Origin: Caprella mutica
Lineage: Eukaryota > Arthropoda > Malacostraca > Amphipoda > Caprellidae
DNA: 64,000 nucleotides
NCBI GenBank assembly: GCA_947561585.1
Contig: CANNZV010000123.1
Coordinates: 744,001 to 808,000, forward strand
Direction of reading: 5' to 3'
In this document: in pieces, positions 46,134 through 60,312 of the stretch
Position numbering within the stretch: position 1 is the stretch's first letter
Layout of the letters: every line of letters starts with the position of its first letter
Translations under genes and position numbers: made by a program
Notes under the pieces: generated by a model
What the model was told of the DNA's origin: nothing
The model's input: only the letters and a program-made list of their open reading frames with translations
The model's database searches: none

Positions 46134-48254
46134 TAAAGATTCCTATATTTTTTAATAAAAATGTATGAAATCGAAATGATAGTATTGTGAAAAATAATTT
46201 CTAGTTAAAATAATTCAATCAGCTAGAGATCATCTTTCATTGTGTTTTAAGTAGTGTAATTATAATGTAAAATGAGACTATATTGTATTAAACGACAATA
46301 TAGAACCAGTAAATGTGATGTATAGCCATTTTTATAGAATATTATATGAAAATATTATTATTGTAGGTGTGTTATTTTAGTTTATATCATGGATTCCAAT
46401 TGAAATATATCTGACTATATCAAAAAAATTCAATTTGGCACAGAGTTCAATTTGTGATAACCATTCTTATGTTAAAAAAGCTTCATTAAGAAATATATCC
46501 ACTGATGATTAATCTATCCACTGATTAATAGATAAACCACTTCATACAATTTCAGTCGAAAACTTTTCCTGATTGAAAATATCGCTCATAATATTACATC
46601 TCATCGAAGTCACTTAGCTCATACCAACATATAACATGAATATTAATTGAAAAGAAATGAGTTTTTAATTTACTCTACAATTGATTCATAATTCCACATT
46701 AGTTTTTTCTCATTTTTTAGCGCATCTCCCTCGCGTTCATCACCATTATGCTGCAGCCAAGAGAAATACAGCAACAGCTTCCCTGTCCGTCAGTGAACAA
46801 TCATTGCTGTAATCATTCCTATTTGCAATTAACGAACTCATGATGAGAACCCTCCTCTTTTTCATTACTATCATTGACTGCATTGCAATATCGACAGTGA
46901 ATATTATTCTAAAGGCAAAAACTCTATCAGAGAAACCGCAAATGATTTAATTCATCGCTATTATTATTTGTCTTTTTATTTTATAAATTATGAAATAACT
47001 CTGCATGAATAAACTCAAATGATTAATAGAGGATTAATTGAATAGAAACAATTATTTATATTTCCAATTACAGTTAACATTCTATATAGATGTTTTTTCT
47101 CAAATAAAACATAATTTTGAAAAAAGAGATTCTTTTGAAAAATGATCATTTCTTTGAATAAACCAATTTTGCAAGTCTTTTTTTTAGTAAATATTTATTG
47201 AACAAATATTTTTTCAAAATAAATAACTATTTTGTAATGAATCATTTTTTTTGAAATGTATTATAAGAAGTCAAAAAGGTGATTCTAAATTTATTTCAAA
47301 TCAGAATTTTGTTCAATTGCAGCATTATTTGGCAGTAACTGCATGACTAATTAATTTCTTTCACTTTTTCTAATTGTATTCTCTATTTACTTTCTAAAGA
47401 ATTACTGAGTTTGTTTTACTAAATAACCTTTTCGGTAGAATTCATTACGCTCTTAATTAGCGGTAGTGTGAATAAATAAACATTGACGTACTGACTTATA
47501 GTCAATGAAGAGAAATATTTGATGGTATAAGGACAGTGCAACTTCCGTCACTTTTCAGCTTTTAGCATTTAAAATAACACCCTACGTACTGGACACACGT
47601 GCCGCGTGAATAAAAATGGGAATGATTTGCTTGATTGGTCAGCTGATGTGATACAGTGACAGACTGTAGTACATTGGGACAGAAAGGATAAGGAACTAAT
47701 AATATTAGATTTCATTGTTAAGTCTAAAATTATTTGTCGTCGTGTACTCAGACCATTTTTAAATTATCTACAATCGTTACAATTAGTAAAGTTTCTTATG
47801 GTTAATGTGAAACTAGTAAACTGTGTATAAATAATTACAAATGAGAGAATAAGTTCTATAGTTCTATATAATATTTATGAATAAAGGGTCTACTTAGTGG
47901 TAGATAGATCTTTAACCCGATATCAGTAAGGAATATTCTGTAAAATTTAGATAGAAATCTCACTCTATTCCAGGTAGTAATGTTTCTTGAGGCAACGTTG
48001 TTCTAATATTGTAATAATGTTGATATTATTGTAATAATATTGTCTCTAGAAACATGTTTAACTTGCTTAGATTTCAATATATATTATTTTTCGACTATAC
48101 CTTAACAGCATAACATAAAAATTGATGCAATAACAATTTGTTGGATGGATCAGAGTACTACAATTATAATGCATACTTATATTTTAGCAAACTTTCAAAT
48201 TCAAAGTTCACTATCAAACGAAAACACCAGCTAAATACTACATAGTATATATAT
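46134..48254. other. AT-rich non-coding segment
   Basis: Positions 46720-46860 and 47530-47690 are less AT-biased. The latter carries GATTGGTCAGCTGATG and ACACGTGCCGCGTG. No frame or RNA is recognised. Confidence 0.4.
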
Positions 48255-48531
48255 TTCTCTTTAGTTCTTTACCTCATAAAAGCAGCACTCGTTTCTCTTT
48301 AGTACTTGACCTCATAAAAGCAGCACTCGTTTCTCTTTAGTACTTTACTTCATAAAAGCAGCACTCGTTTCTCTTTAGTTCTTTACCTCATAAAAGCAGC
48401 ACTCGTTTCTCGTTAGTACTTTACCTCATAAAAGCAGCACTCGTTTCTCTTTAGTACTTTACCTAATAAAAGCAGCAATCGTTTCTCTTCAGTACTTTAC
48501 CTCATAAAAGCAGTACTCGTTTCTCTTTAGT
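48255..48531. repeat. Tandem array, 38-bp unit, about 7 copies
   Basis: The unit is CGTTTCTCTTTAGTACTTTA followed by CCTCATAAAAGCAGCACT, with TAGTTC, TTGACC and CAGTAC variants. Confidence 0.94.
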
Positions 48532-50573
48532 TGAAGCCTAATACTCTGCCTTTGTGTGTCACTGTCTATTCAGGTGATATAACGGCAAGTAATACCTGCT
48601 GAAATCTGCCGAGTGTATCAGTGGTCACGTTAGCTCTAAGAGGCTTAGGTGCACTGTATTCTACAGAGAGACTTAGTAGTTACATTGTTAGAGATCTTAC
48701 AGGGTGCACTTACTCAGTGCTAATTTTATGTAGTGCAGAGTACTTAAATTTGACATGAATAGCGTAAAGATGTTGAAATATAATCCTAATTTATGTTTTA
48801 TTATTCAATCTTGTTATAAACAAATAGAGCATCTGCATTATTAAATATGAATTGATAAGGATAAAAATAGATATAAAGTATAATGTAATTACATACGATA
48901 CATATTGACACAGTAATAATTATTACCTATAATGGTGATATTAACAATATCTAATAGTATAGTAGTATATGTTATAAACAATAAGAGTAGCTAATAGTGC
49001 CATGTTTAGTCACAATGAATACAATTAGATGACGATGCGAATAATATTATTTATGGGAAGGAGAATGTATTGTGATTTAGTATCTTCATTAACATCTAAT
49101 ATTTAGGTACAATTAAGATTGTCGTACTGTCTCTGGTTCATACTTTATTGTCTCTTCTGTATGATTAGTTAGTATTATTCCTTTAATTATTGAACATCTA
49201 TCAACTAAAATGATTATTTAAAAAAAGTAAGAAAACGTAAAAATAAAATCGGTAAACCCAAAAATATAATTTCAAGTTTAATATAGTAAGTAAATTTGTC
49301 GAAAGACATCAAAGTTAATATTAGCATAATATTTATTTCAAATAAAACTCACCTAGTGAGGTTATGTATTTTATTCACATTGAAATAAATCAGTTTTTAA
49401 AAATAAATAAACTAAAATTTTGAGTCAATTTTGCTCAAGTAATTGTTAAATTGTTAAATAATGAAACACGATATATATTATTTTAGTTAAAAATAAATTA
49501 ATTAATAAAGATATTTAATACACAGTCTTAAAACTTAAAACATTATCCAAAATTTAGGAGACAATTTTTATGAGAGAAAATTTTAGTTTTCTTTGATTGT
49601 GAAGGGAGTACTCTTTTATTTTTGGAAAAAATTAAAGCATTTATTATTTGGAATTCTACGAAATGTTGTAAAATTTTAAAATTTCATTAATTTAATTCTA
49701 TCAAATAATTTACAAACCAAGAAGGAGAGCTATGGTGGGGCCATAGAAGATTGAGAAGTGTCTCTTCCTAATTTTCTATGGCCCACTATAAGTTTCTCTC
49801 TGGGATGAAGAATTAAAATATAATGTATTTTGGTTCTAATGACTTTGATATTAATATCTGAAATGTTTTATTCTAATTGTTGATTATAATATTCAATAAT
49901 TATATATATACTTTAATTAATATAAAAGTTTTTTAAATAACAGAACAATAATCAATGATTCGATAAATAAATTAAAATAAAGATGCTACATAAAAACTGT
50001 AACTCAAGTTATTCAGATTCAATTTAAAGTATGAAATTTAATTAATTTCTTCAACACATAATCAATATTTATTTCAAAATCAATGAAAAAATAAACAATC
50101 TGCAAACATTATTTTATATTTTCGTAATTAATGTTTACATCTGATATTAATATTATTGTATGAAAGAATTATTAAGAAAAAATTTGGTTTAAAATAATGA
50201 ATACAAGAATAAAAAAAACCAGTAAGAGATTCTAAGAATATTCTCACATAATTCAATAGAGTTCAATTAGCATAAAAATAACAATAACAATGATTTCAAG
50301 GCTAACATCCCCACCTGACACACAACAATGATACAATAGGAGTGTCTTGGTAACAATGATACAATAGAGTGAGCACACAGGTCCAAAGTAAGGCTATTGT
50401 ACTGCACAATGGACTTACTGTCTATCTTTTAGCACATTGTGGAGAGTAGCAAATGTGAACCTATCTTACAATGTATCGATAAATGTATAGGCTAAAGTAA
50501 AATTAACATATGTGATGTAAATAACCAATGCAAATATCAATAGGTTATTGTTAATATGAATAAAATAAATTGT
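48532..50573. other. AT-rich segment with one imperfect hairpin
   Basis: Positions 49722-49803 fold into a hairpin: GGGGCCATAGAA near 49737 pairs with TTCTATGGCCCA near 49775, and AGGAGAGCTATGG with ATAAGTTTCTCTC outside it. This may be a very small inverted-repeat element. Nothing else is supported. Confidence 0.45.
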
Positions 50574-50619
50574 ATTTTATTAGTATTTAAATTGTACAAA
50601 ATTTAAATACTAATAAAAT
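50574..50619. repeat. Perfect 20-bp inverted repeat with 6-base loop
   Basis: ATTTTATTAGTATTTAAATT, the loop GTACAA, then its exact reverse complement. A pure A/T stem of this length is notable, but AT-rich DNA makes it less so. A poly-G tract lies about 110 bp downstream at 50727. Confidence 0.85.
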
Positions 50620-52168
50620 TTCCATCCATTATTTATATTCACATCTAGTAAGTGATACTTTACCTTATAAGAATTCGAATTACATAATATATTATCAAAT
50701 ATTTAATAAGATAACAATTAATTTAGGGGGGGGGGAGTGATGTAACAAATAATAAATTAATATACTTTCTATAATTATTCACGAGCAATCATGAAAAAAA
50801 TTCATGACTAAATCAAATTATACACAAATTTTTATTCGAAAATATTATCCACTGTACATCCTTTAAAATTGATTACGTTAGAAACATAAGAAATAGTAAG
50901 TAATGAACTAACAATTTTAAATTGTCTCACTTAATCGATAATGAAAAAAAAATATAATCGGTATATTTTTTCTTTCTAGGGCAACCTATTTAATTAAAAA
51001 ATGGAAAAACAATGTATATAATAACATATATACAATCTTAATTCACGGCAATTAACCTACAAATTTAACGCAAGAACATAGAGGCATCAGTAAAGAACTA
51101 CAATGTAACAAATGATAAGAACGATTAAAGCTAATCTACTACTATAAAACAAAAAAGAACATTACCTATTGACTTGATTTACTATATACAAATGAAGATT
51201 ACAGTCTACCACCATAAAACAAAAAAGAAGTCTGCTAGAGAAGTATAAATTTCCATATCTCTCACAATATTCAGCCCTAAGACCCTATAATCTGCGTATG
51301 TATTATACTCTTACCAGCTGTTTGAGGTGAGTAGCCTCCAGCGAAATAGGACTCCTACGCAACAGTTTCTGCCTCATCATCACCTCCCATTTTAGTGCTA
51401 AAACTGCATAGAAACAAAGGAAGAAGATGACACTTAAATAACAGATTTCATGTGAAATTAACATTATATTTAAATACACCGCACTAATCACTTGGGTTGA
51501 ATATTACTACAGAAACTAATAACGTGTTCCAAGGATATCGAACTATACCAATAATCATACACCAATCCATATCTTCTTGCTAATGTCCAGGCAAGAGATT
51601 TAACAAGACAATTCTATGTTCTACAGCCAATCTTTTCTTTTGCTGGCTACTACACACCACACTCAGGTGTTTGGCCCCAGGCATGTAAAACCTGTTGCAG
51701 TCACCAAACCTGCTCATGACTTTCTTTACTATCACTGTTTACACTTTAGATGCGTAGCAGATAGAGCTAGCAAAGGGTATTGTACTCATTGGCTATTGGC
51801 AGTTTGGGGGCAACCGGTCTTCAGCCATTATTACAGTGAAAAAACTATAAAAAATTCGTATTCAAGTATATATATTTTATCGTTTAATTTAATGGTTAAA
51901 TTGGGAGAGCTATTAGGAAGAATAGTAAAAAAAAAAACAATATAATTACCCAGACATTAGTTTAGTTAGATTAGATATAAAATAATCCAATTATTTTTAT
52001 TTGGTAGCATTTTTTTTAACTGAAATACTTATGCTCTAGAGATTTTCATCAATTCGAATAGTGAAAGAACGAAAGCCTCTTTTCCAGTAGAACGCAACAG
52101 AGCGTGTAACATGGGTAGGTAGACTACTTCTAATCCTGACAGGGAAGATAATCTGGATAAAGAGAAGT
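50620..52168. other. AT-rich segment with an unrecognised open frame
   Basis: The plus frame 51616-51945 (109 codons) starts MFYSQSFLLLATTHHTQ and is less AT-biased until about 51840. It has scattered cysteines and no known motif; the 3-prime third is low complexity. No splice or promoter evidence. The chance of being real is low. Confidence 0.3.
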
Positions 52169-52815
52169 CACTATCACCTAATACTGTACAGGTTAGCTTT
52201 ACACTACCTAATAACAGTAACTATCATCTGCTACTGTACAGGTTTGCTTTACAGTACCTAATAATAGTAACTATCACCTGCTACTGTACAGGTTAGCTTT
52301 ACAGTACCTAATAACAGTTACTATCACCTGCTACTGTACAGGTTAGCTCCTAATAACAGTAACTATCACCTTCTACTGTACAGGTTAGCTTTACACTACC
52401 TAATAACAGTAACTATCACCTGCTACTGTCCAGGTTAGCTTTACAGTACCCAATAACAGTAACTATCACCTTCTACTGTACAGGTTAGCTTTACACTACC
52501 TAATAACAGTAACTATCACCTGCTACTGTCCAGGTTAGCTTTACAGTACCCAATAACAGTTACTATCACCTGCTACTGTCCAGGTTAGCTTTACAGTACC
52601 CAATAACAGTTACTATCACCTGCTACTGTAAAGGTTAGCTTTACAGTACCTAATAACAGTTACTATCACATGCTGCTGTACAGGTTAGCTTTACACTACC
52701 TAATAGCAGTAACTATCACCTGCTACTGTCCAGGTTAGCTTTACACTACCTAATAACAGTAACTATCACTTGCTACTGTGCGGTTAGCCTCACTTATGTA
52801 TTACCTAATAACAGT
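52169..52815. repeat. Tandem array, 50-bp unit, about 13 copies
   Basis: The unit contains ACTATCACCTGCTACTGTAC, then AGGTTAGCTTTACAGTACCT and AATAACAGTA. Subtypes CTGTCCAGG, ACACTACC and CCTTCTACTG recur in a two-to-three-unit order (52340-52620), showing multi-unit duplication. One unit near 52350 has an internal deletion. Confidence 0.94.
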
Positions 52816-53290
52816 GGCTGTTTTTCTGCGCATCAGTCTATCCATCTCCTGTTGCTAATAGCTTCTGGGCATGGGATGACCTGCTCACAATACTACATCC
52901 CTAGGGTTAAAATCAGTGCTGATGAAGTGGAGTAGATGATACTTTGGCCATTGACCTTATAGTAACGAACACCATTTCTCTATTTGATATCGAATATGAA
53001 AAAATTAATGGATATAATTACTGAATAGGCCATGATTTTCACTCTATTAATAAATAGTTTTTCTATTTATTAGCTGTAATTTATAGTATGATCGTATCTA
53101 TATTTATAGGATACTATAGCTCTTCCATTTAGTTGCCATTAGAGTTCATTTTCATAATAAAAAGGCTTATTTCTATCATCATTTCTTCAGTGTGCAAACA
53201 TACAAGCAACGTTAAGAGAGTTTAATAGTAGACTAACAATGACGTGTTGAGATAGCACTTTACCTTTTCCATCTATGTAATTTCATTGCA

Positions 53291-53872
53291 GTGATTGGGC
53301 AGTGTCCGGTGATTGGGTAGTGTCCGGTGATTGGGCAGTGTCCGGTGATTGGGTAGTGTCCGGTGATTGGGTAGTGTCCGGTGATTGGGTAGTGTCCGGT
53401 GATTGGGTAGTGTCCGGTGATTGGGTAGTGTCCGGTGATTGGGTAGTGTCCGGTGATTGGGTAGTGTCTGGTGATTGGGTAGTGTCTGGTGATTGGGTAG
53501 TGTCCGGTGATTGGGTAGTGTCCGGTGATTGGGTAGTGTCCGGTGATTGGGTAGTGTCTGGTGATTGGGTAGTGTCTGGTGATTGGGTAGTGTCTAGTGA
53601 TTGGGTAATGTCTAGTGATTGGGTAATGTCCGGTGATTGGGTAGTGTCCGGTGATTGGGTAGTGTCCGGTGATTGGGTAGTGTCCGGTGATTGGGTAGTG
53701 TCCGGTGATTGGGTAGTGACCGGTGATTGGGTAGTGTCCGGTGATTGGGTAGTGTCCGGTGATTGGGTAGTATCCGGTGATTGGGTAGTGTCCGGTGATT
53801 AGGCAGTGTCCGGTGATTAGGCAGTGTCCGGTGATTAGGCAGTGTCCGGTGATTTGGCAGTATCTAGAGGAT
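53291..53872. repeat. Tandem array, 18-bp unit, about 32 copies
   Basis: The unit is GTGTCCGGTGATTGGGTA. The six-codon period keeps several frames open on both strands: plus 53302-53802 repeats VSGDWV, minus 53260-53937 repeats PITGHY. Neither has a unique domain or a credible start. Variants GTCTGG, GTCTAG and ATTAGGC cluster, indicating local spread. Confidence 0.95.
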
Positions 53873-54250
53873 GAGTATGGTACACAGTGTTTGGACAGTG
53901 AACAAAGAATAATTGGCAGTGCGCGGTGATTGGGCACTGGGGCAGTCTCCGTTTATAAAATGGTATTCTTTGTCCGGTAATTGGGTACTAACCGGTCATT
54001 GAGCAATATCCGTTAATTGAGGAGTGCCCGGTGATTATGTATTAGCCGGAGATAGGGCAGTTTCCGGTGATAGGAAACTTTCCCTTGATTGGGAAGTGTT
54101 TGGTGATAGGCCAGTTTCTAAGATTACCCAGTATCTGGTAATTGGGTAGTATCCGGGGATTGGAAAGTTTTCTCTGATTGTTCACCTCCTGAGATTAGTA
54201 AGTTACCGATATTGCCAGTGTCCGGTGATTGCGATGTGACCGGTCATTAT
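53873..54250. repeat. Decayed tail of the 18-bp array
   Basis: Irregular pieces such as GTCCGGTAATTGGGTA, CCGGTCATTGAG, GTGCCCGGTGATTA and TTTCCGGTGATAGG continue the array at growing divergence. The homogenised core has an eroded right flank, whereas the left edge is abrupt. Confidence 0.8.
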
Positions 54251-57200
54251 TTTCATTTTATTTTTTCAGTGTACAATTCACCGAAACCAAAATAAAAACA
54301 ACCAACAATAATAAATATCGTAATAAAATACAATTGCTATCAAAGCCTATCATAAATAACTATTTTTCACGTTACACAATCCATTTTCTTTGGTAAGACT
54401 CTTAGCGAGTCTCTCACTACAAATGCATTAGAGAGAAATTAATTTAGCGGTAGGATAAATCATTAATTTCCATGTGGCGAAATAATTGAATGAGTGAAGA
54501 GCTCTGAGGACATCATTTGCAGGCCAAGTCATCAGTCATTGCAAATAGGGCGAGGAAACTATTGTAACTAATGCAATTACTGTGCAGACTATATTTGGAA
54601 AATAGGAACATTTTAGCTATTATTAATATCCTCTATTATAGAAAACTATGGATAGATGTTCATATATTATATATTAAATTAAATAGTTTATGGGGGGGAT
54701 GGGAAACACTCACTTCTTCTGAAGTCCGCTCATTGTAACTCAAGGAGGTATAATTATTGGGCAATTAAGAACTGTATGATAGATAAAATATTACTGTGTT
54801 ATAACTAATGCTTCATGTTAACCATTTAATGTTATTATTTAGTTATATTTATTAGACTAATATAGAATGCGTGGTCACCCTATAAATAATACAATGAGTC
54901 ACTAATGGAAAACTTAGCAAATGAGGCAGAAAAATAACCTCGTACTATTTTCAGTATTTACGCCACTGACCAAAGATATCCACCTATTATCGGTAAAATT
55001 GTTGTTTGAAATAAGTTACCGTGGTTTAGGATCTTTCTAACCAGACCCTAATACTTACTTACTTGCAAGTTCTTTTTTCATGTATCTTCGTCTCTTTTTT
55101 TTTAATTTTTGTATTTTACATAAAATATGTTTTTACTTTGGACTTTATTGAGCTAATAATTGAAAAAAATTCTCACAAAATCAGAGAAAGGATTTGTGAT
55201 ATTCAGTGCAATTCTTGTAAAATCATTCTACAGTCGATTCATATGGTGAATATTATTCTTTAAAATAAGTGTCAGCTATTAACTATTGGTAACTGAAGAT
55301 CAAAGATCTGTCGCCTGCTTAAAATGGTTTATCTTACTTAAATGACTGTTTTCTCTAAAAATAAACCTACAGTAATCTCAGCAGAAGTATTTCATCTCTA
55401 TGTATACATTAAAGAATTAATTCAATCTTTCCAATAATAGGAGTTATGGTCTTCCATCTGGAAAATCTTAATAAATTTATAAACTGAAGAGCAAGTGAAA
55501 AAACGTAGGAAGTAATCATCCTTTTATTTTTCTTTAGAGCTTTCGAATAATAAATATTCATCATTAGTATCCTAAAAAATGATCAAAGTAAAGGGAAATA
55601 ATAGAAAACTCTTTCAACTCTTTCACAAAATGTAACATATATTGTAAACATTATTATTTATAATTGAGATATATTGTCACATATTATTTATTTGTATATT
55701 GATTCTACCAGTAATAGATCATCACTTCGTTATTCATAGTTTAATTATGAAGAGAATCAATAAGTAACGTACATTTGTAATAATTCACTTTTTGGAATTA
55801 GTCTAATTTTGAGTAAGTTAGTTAATTAGTGCCCACATGCTATCAGTACTCTCACTCTCTACCATTAGTCAAGTACAAGGTACTTCAGCGCACTGTATTG
55901 CTTCACGCTTGTATAATTCTGACACTTTATTTACCGAGGCAATCTTTATTGCTATACACTTACAGTGAATAATTATACGTACTTCGGCAGCTGCTCATTT
56001 TCTTATATATAATCACACTATATTTAAATTAAATAGTTAAAATTATATTCCATCTGACAGATTCATTTTTTGAATCCATGAAACTCAGGGTTGATTCAGA
56101 ATATGCATTTTACACTGACCCCTTATTTTTCTAGTCTGTTAAATAGCACACTTCATCATTAGCGACTGGTTATAAGAGAGGTAGTAGTAATTTGTTTGTT
56201 TAGTTAGCCAATCAAAGTGTAACTCTGCTCAGTCGTTAAAAGCAGGTGACGGCAATAAAAGAGTCTAATGTGACCAAATTACAGTATTAGAGATAGTAGA
56301 TTGTGGTGAAGAAACGTACAAATTAAAGGATAAACTTATGGGGTAATATTTTCTTCCTATCTTATATTAGTAATGCACAATATAATTCTAAAAATCTTTG
56401 TGAGTCTGTTCATTACGAGTACACAGCGTGTTTAGCAGCTATCATGTTTAGTCATTTTAGTAACCTTTTAATTATTATAACTCGCATTATGGCAAATTCA
56501 TTTATGAGAATTTATTTACTTTGTTTTATTTAAAAAATTTTTTTTCAAAAAAGTCACTACTTAAAATAATGAAAATATCTATAAAAATAAAAATCACAAG
56601 AACGCATCGAATTATTCTCTTTTTTAGTTTTTAAAATTAAAAAAATGTAACTTAGTCTTTTATACATTACGTCTTTTTGCATTACTGTATGAGTCTCAAG
56701 AAAAAATAAAATTTTCTCGGTGTAGCAATTGAGCTCTATAAGAATTAGTAAATGTTTCGATATGTAGTGCAATATTATAATACTATAAGTAACATATTAA
56801 CCTGAAAGAATCACATCATATAAATTAATTGAAGTTTTATGTTCTTAATAATGTAGTCGAGGTTTAAGATGATATTCTAGTTTCAGATTCACAACTCTGC
56901 ACAATCAATCGTTTTAATTATTCTTTCAATTTCAATAGTCTACCAAACTGTTGTAAATAGAGAAGAAATATAAACAGATTAGCAAGGACCAATTATAAAG
57001 TCAATTTGGCACTTTCAAACCATTTTTCAAAAGCATGCATGTGGTAAAATGGTCAGTAATATAGCTCTATTTTATCCTTTTCCGATCAATTCTACTAAGG
57101 CAATAAAAGCTAAAAAAAATATGAGGTGTAGATTTGTGGCCGTGCTTTTTTTCTTTTTTAGTATCACATAGAAAACCATTATGGGATACTCAATTGATTC

Positions 57201-58150
57201 GATTTACCTCCAATAGTCCATAGTGGAAAAAGGAAATTTCGTTTATTTCCTTTTTATGCTAAGCAGACCACACTCGCACTGCTACTATTCACTAAACTCA
57301 CTAACAATCTCTACTAACTCTATATCAAGGGACAATAAATAGCAAGAGCAGCTTAGCGAGTCAAGGTGATGCTTTGCAGTTCGATATCACTATTGTTGTA
57401 CACAGATGAAATGCACTGAAAAATGAACTTGTTTACTTTGATGCACTTTTCATCACTGTGAATTTCATTTAGATAATATGGCTTTGAATAGGAAGATTAC
57501 ATTAATATATGTATTTATACAGGCTTCATTGAATTTATAGTTAAACATTTATATGTTAATTACTGTAATATTTTTTTTAGCAAAATACAAATCCAACTTT
57601 CAATCGATTTATTTGATAAAATAATTAAACAACGACAAAATTGACTCCTGAAATATATTTCACATTCACACACATAGAGTTAAGTTTATATATCGAGTTG
57701 ATTTTTATTTTCAATTTATTTGGTTATTCCGGTTACGTTAGCTACTTTTTGATAACTTTGAGAATTAACATTTCAAATCATTCTGCTTTTTGTCATTCGA
57801 CTGGAAAAAGACAAACTTCAACTAAACTGATTTATTAAATGTAAGTATTTGTAATTTGAATATTTGTAAATTTAATTTTTCTCCGAGGTTATTTTAACTT
57901 TTCTTGGCAAAGTGTTTACCAATTATATATCAATTATTACCTTCAGTAATCAAATCGAAAAGACAATGAGGAAATGTTAGTAAAGTAGATCTCTTTCTCA
58001 TATACAGTGTACACTGTACATAGTTTACATATCCATTTTGTTCACTGATTTCAGTTTATCTCTCATATAGTCATATCAGTCGCTTTCAAAACAAATTCGA
58101 ACCTATCTTTAGAAATTGTTCAAAACCTTTCTTTCCGAAAACAATTGGTA
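54251..58150. other. AT-rich non-coding segment
   Basis: No recognised gene. The frame 55063-55263 and the minus frame 56557-56772 are low complexity. Positions 57240-57420 are less AT-biased without a frame. A seven-G run lies at about 54692. Confidence 0.45.
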
Positions 58151-58345
58151 GAGAAATCACGTGTTTTCAGTCACAATCGTGTGCCTGTGTACGGCCTACC
58201 TCACAGATGATTCAGAATCACGTGTTTTCAGTCGCAATCGTGTGCCTGTGCACGGCCTACCTCACAGATGATTCAGAATCACGTGTTTTCAGTCGCAATC
58301 GTGTGCCTGTGCACGGCCTACCTCACAGATGTTTGAGAATCACAT
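58151..58345. repeat. Tandem repeat, 61-bp unit, about 3 copies
   Basis: The unit contains ATCACGTGTTTTCAGTCGCA, then ATCGTGTGCCTGTGCACGGC and CTACCTCACAGATG. Each unit carries the palindromes CACGTG and (copies 2 and 3) GTGCAC. The frame 58207-58581 starts in the repeat and is not supported as a gene. Confidence 0.9.
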
Positions 58346-59360
58346 GTTCATTTTTTGTCTCCATTCAAGCTGCCTTAAGTCAAGTTAAGGCAAATGCAAA
58401 CAAACTACAGAAGACTTGGCAAAGATTTTTCTTTTGGAGTTTAGTAAAGCATAAAATAACCGTAAAAGTTATCAACAGTGGAACAAAAAATACAAACGGC
58501 CTATATGCAAAATATCTACTCAGGTCTATTATTAACGGGAAGTTGGGGATGAAGTTCTTGTTAACCTCATATATATTGTAAATAAGGGCATACAAATATT
58601 AGTACCTTTGAAAATTATACCAAAAATATATTATCTTCAGGATTATGTATTAATTTATAGCTACTGCTATGAAATATGAATTTAATAGAAAATAATTAAA
58701 TTAGTAACTTATCAATCAATATGATAATGATAATACAATTGGTAATGATATTAGAAACAATTCCAAAAGTAGTGTTGCTATAATATCTTAACCTACGGAT
58801 ATGCGCAGCCAGCTTTCACAGTTATTTTCTCATCAGCACCATGTAATATTACCTAGATAATATTCTATATAATTCTCCTACACCATTTCTCTACTGATAT
58901 GAATTCGGTAACATTATTTCTTTTGAAGTGATTTATATATTGAAAACTCGTAATACACAATTTATTTAGAATTAATGAAATAGTTGAAAGGTAGATTGAA
59001 ACTGTTTTGGGTAAGTTCTAAGTTATCGGACCGTTCTGCATTTTCGATCGATTGAAGAAATTAATTAGCAACACGAACACGAGTTTCAATGTATACAATT
59101 ATTATACCATTCTTTATATAATCGAAAAGTGGAACCGTACGATAAATCGTATCTACCATAAATTAGGTAAGGCAATTTCAAATGTTATTTTTATCGAACA
59201 AAACACGATTAATGAAGTATAATATTTTTCTAATATTTTTTAAACTTCAAAATTAATAGAATTTATTTAACTTTATTTCAATTTTCAAATGAAATCGAAA
59301 TTTTAATGACTATAATAATTAATATTATTATTATTATATTTATACAACATTCTACTTCTT
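58346..59360. other. AT-rich non-coding segment
   Basis: Nothing recognised. A short GGTAAGGCAATTTCAAATG patch near 59165 is not a known motif. Confidence 0.45.
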
Positions 59361-60312
59361 ACTCACCACATCACTCACCACTTCACTCACCACTTCACTC
59401 ACCACATCACTCACCACTTCACTCACCACTTCACTCACCACATCACTCACCACATCACTCACCACATCACTCACCACATCACTCACCACTTCACTCACCA
59501 CTTCACTCACCACATCACTCACCACATCACTCACCACTTCACTCACCACATCACTTACCATATCACTCACCACATCACTCACCACATCACTCACCACATC
59601 ACTCACCACATCACTCACTACATCACTCACTACATTACTCACCACATCACTCACCACTTCACTCACCATATCACTCACCACATCACTCACCACATCACTC
59701 ACCACATCACTCACCACATCACTCACCACTTCACTCACCATATCACTCACCACATCACTCACCACATCACTCACCACATCACTCACCACATCACTCACCA
59801 CATCACTCACCACATCACTCACCACATCACTCACCATATCACTCACCAAATCACTCACCACATCCCTCACCACATCACTCACCATATCACTCACCACATC
59901 ACTCACCACATCACTCACCACATCACTCACTACATCACTCACTACATTACTCACCACATCACTCACCACTTCACTCACCACATCACTCACCACATCACTC
60001 ACCACATCACTCACCACATCACTCACCACATCACTCACCACATCACTCACCACATCACTCACCACTTCACTCACCAAATCACTCACCACATCACTCACAA
60101 AATCACTCACCACATCACTCACAACATCACTCACCACATCACTCACAACATCACTCACCACATCACTCACCACATCACTCACCACATCACTCACCACAAC
60201 ACTCACCACATCACTCACCACATCACTCACCATATCACTCACCACATCACTCACCACATCACTCACCACATAACTCACCACATCACTCACCACATCACTC
60301 ACCACATCACTC
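59361..60312. repeat. Tandem array, 12-bp unit, about 79 copies
   Basis: The unit is CTCACCACATCA, with CTTCA, CATATCA, AACATCA and AAATCA variants. A four-codon period leaves the plus strand open (59306-60412, HSPH repeats) and the minus strand open (59352-60314, VVSD repeats). A run of variants ending TACATTACTC at 59631 recurs at 59943, exactly 312 bp (26 units) later, so a large block was duplicated. I do not support a protein here. Confidence 0.95.

Noticed and set aside
53260..53937. 225-codon minus frame (PITGHY repeats) and 166-codon plus frame (VSGDWV repeats)
   Set aside because: The 18-bp unit keeps several frames open; both strands are open at once and the flanks add no protein-like sequence.
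58207..58581. 124-codon plus frame
   Set aside because: It begins inside the 61-bp repeat, and the remainder is open on both strands without any recognised motif.
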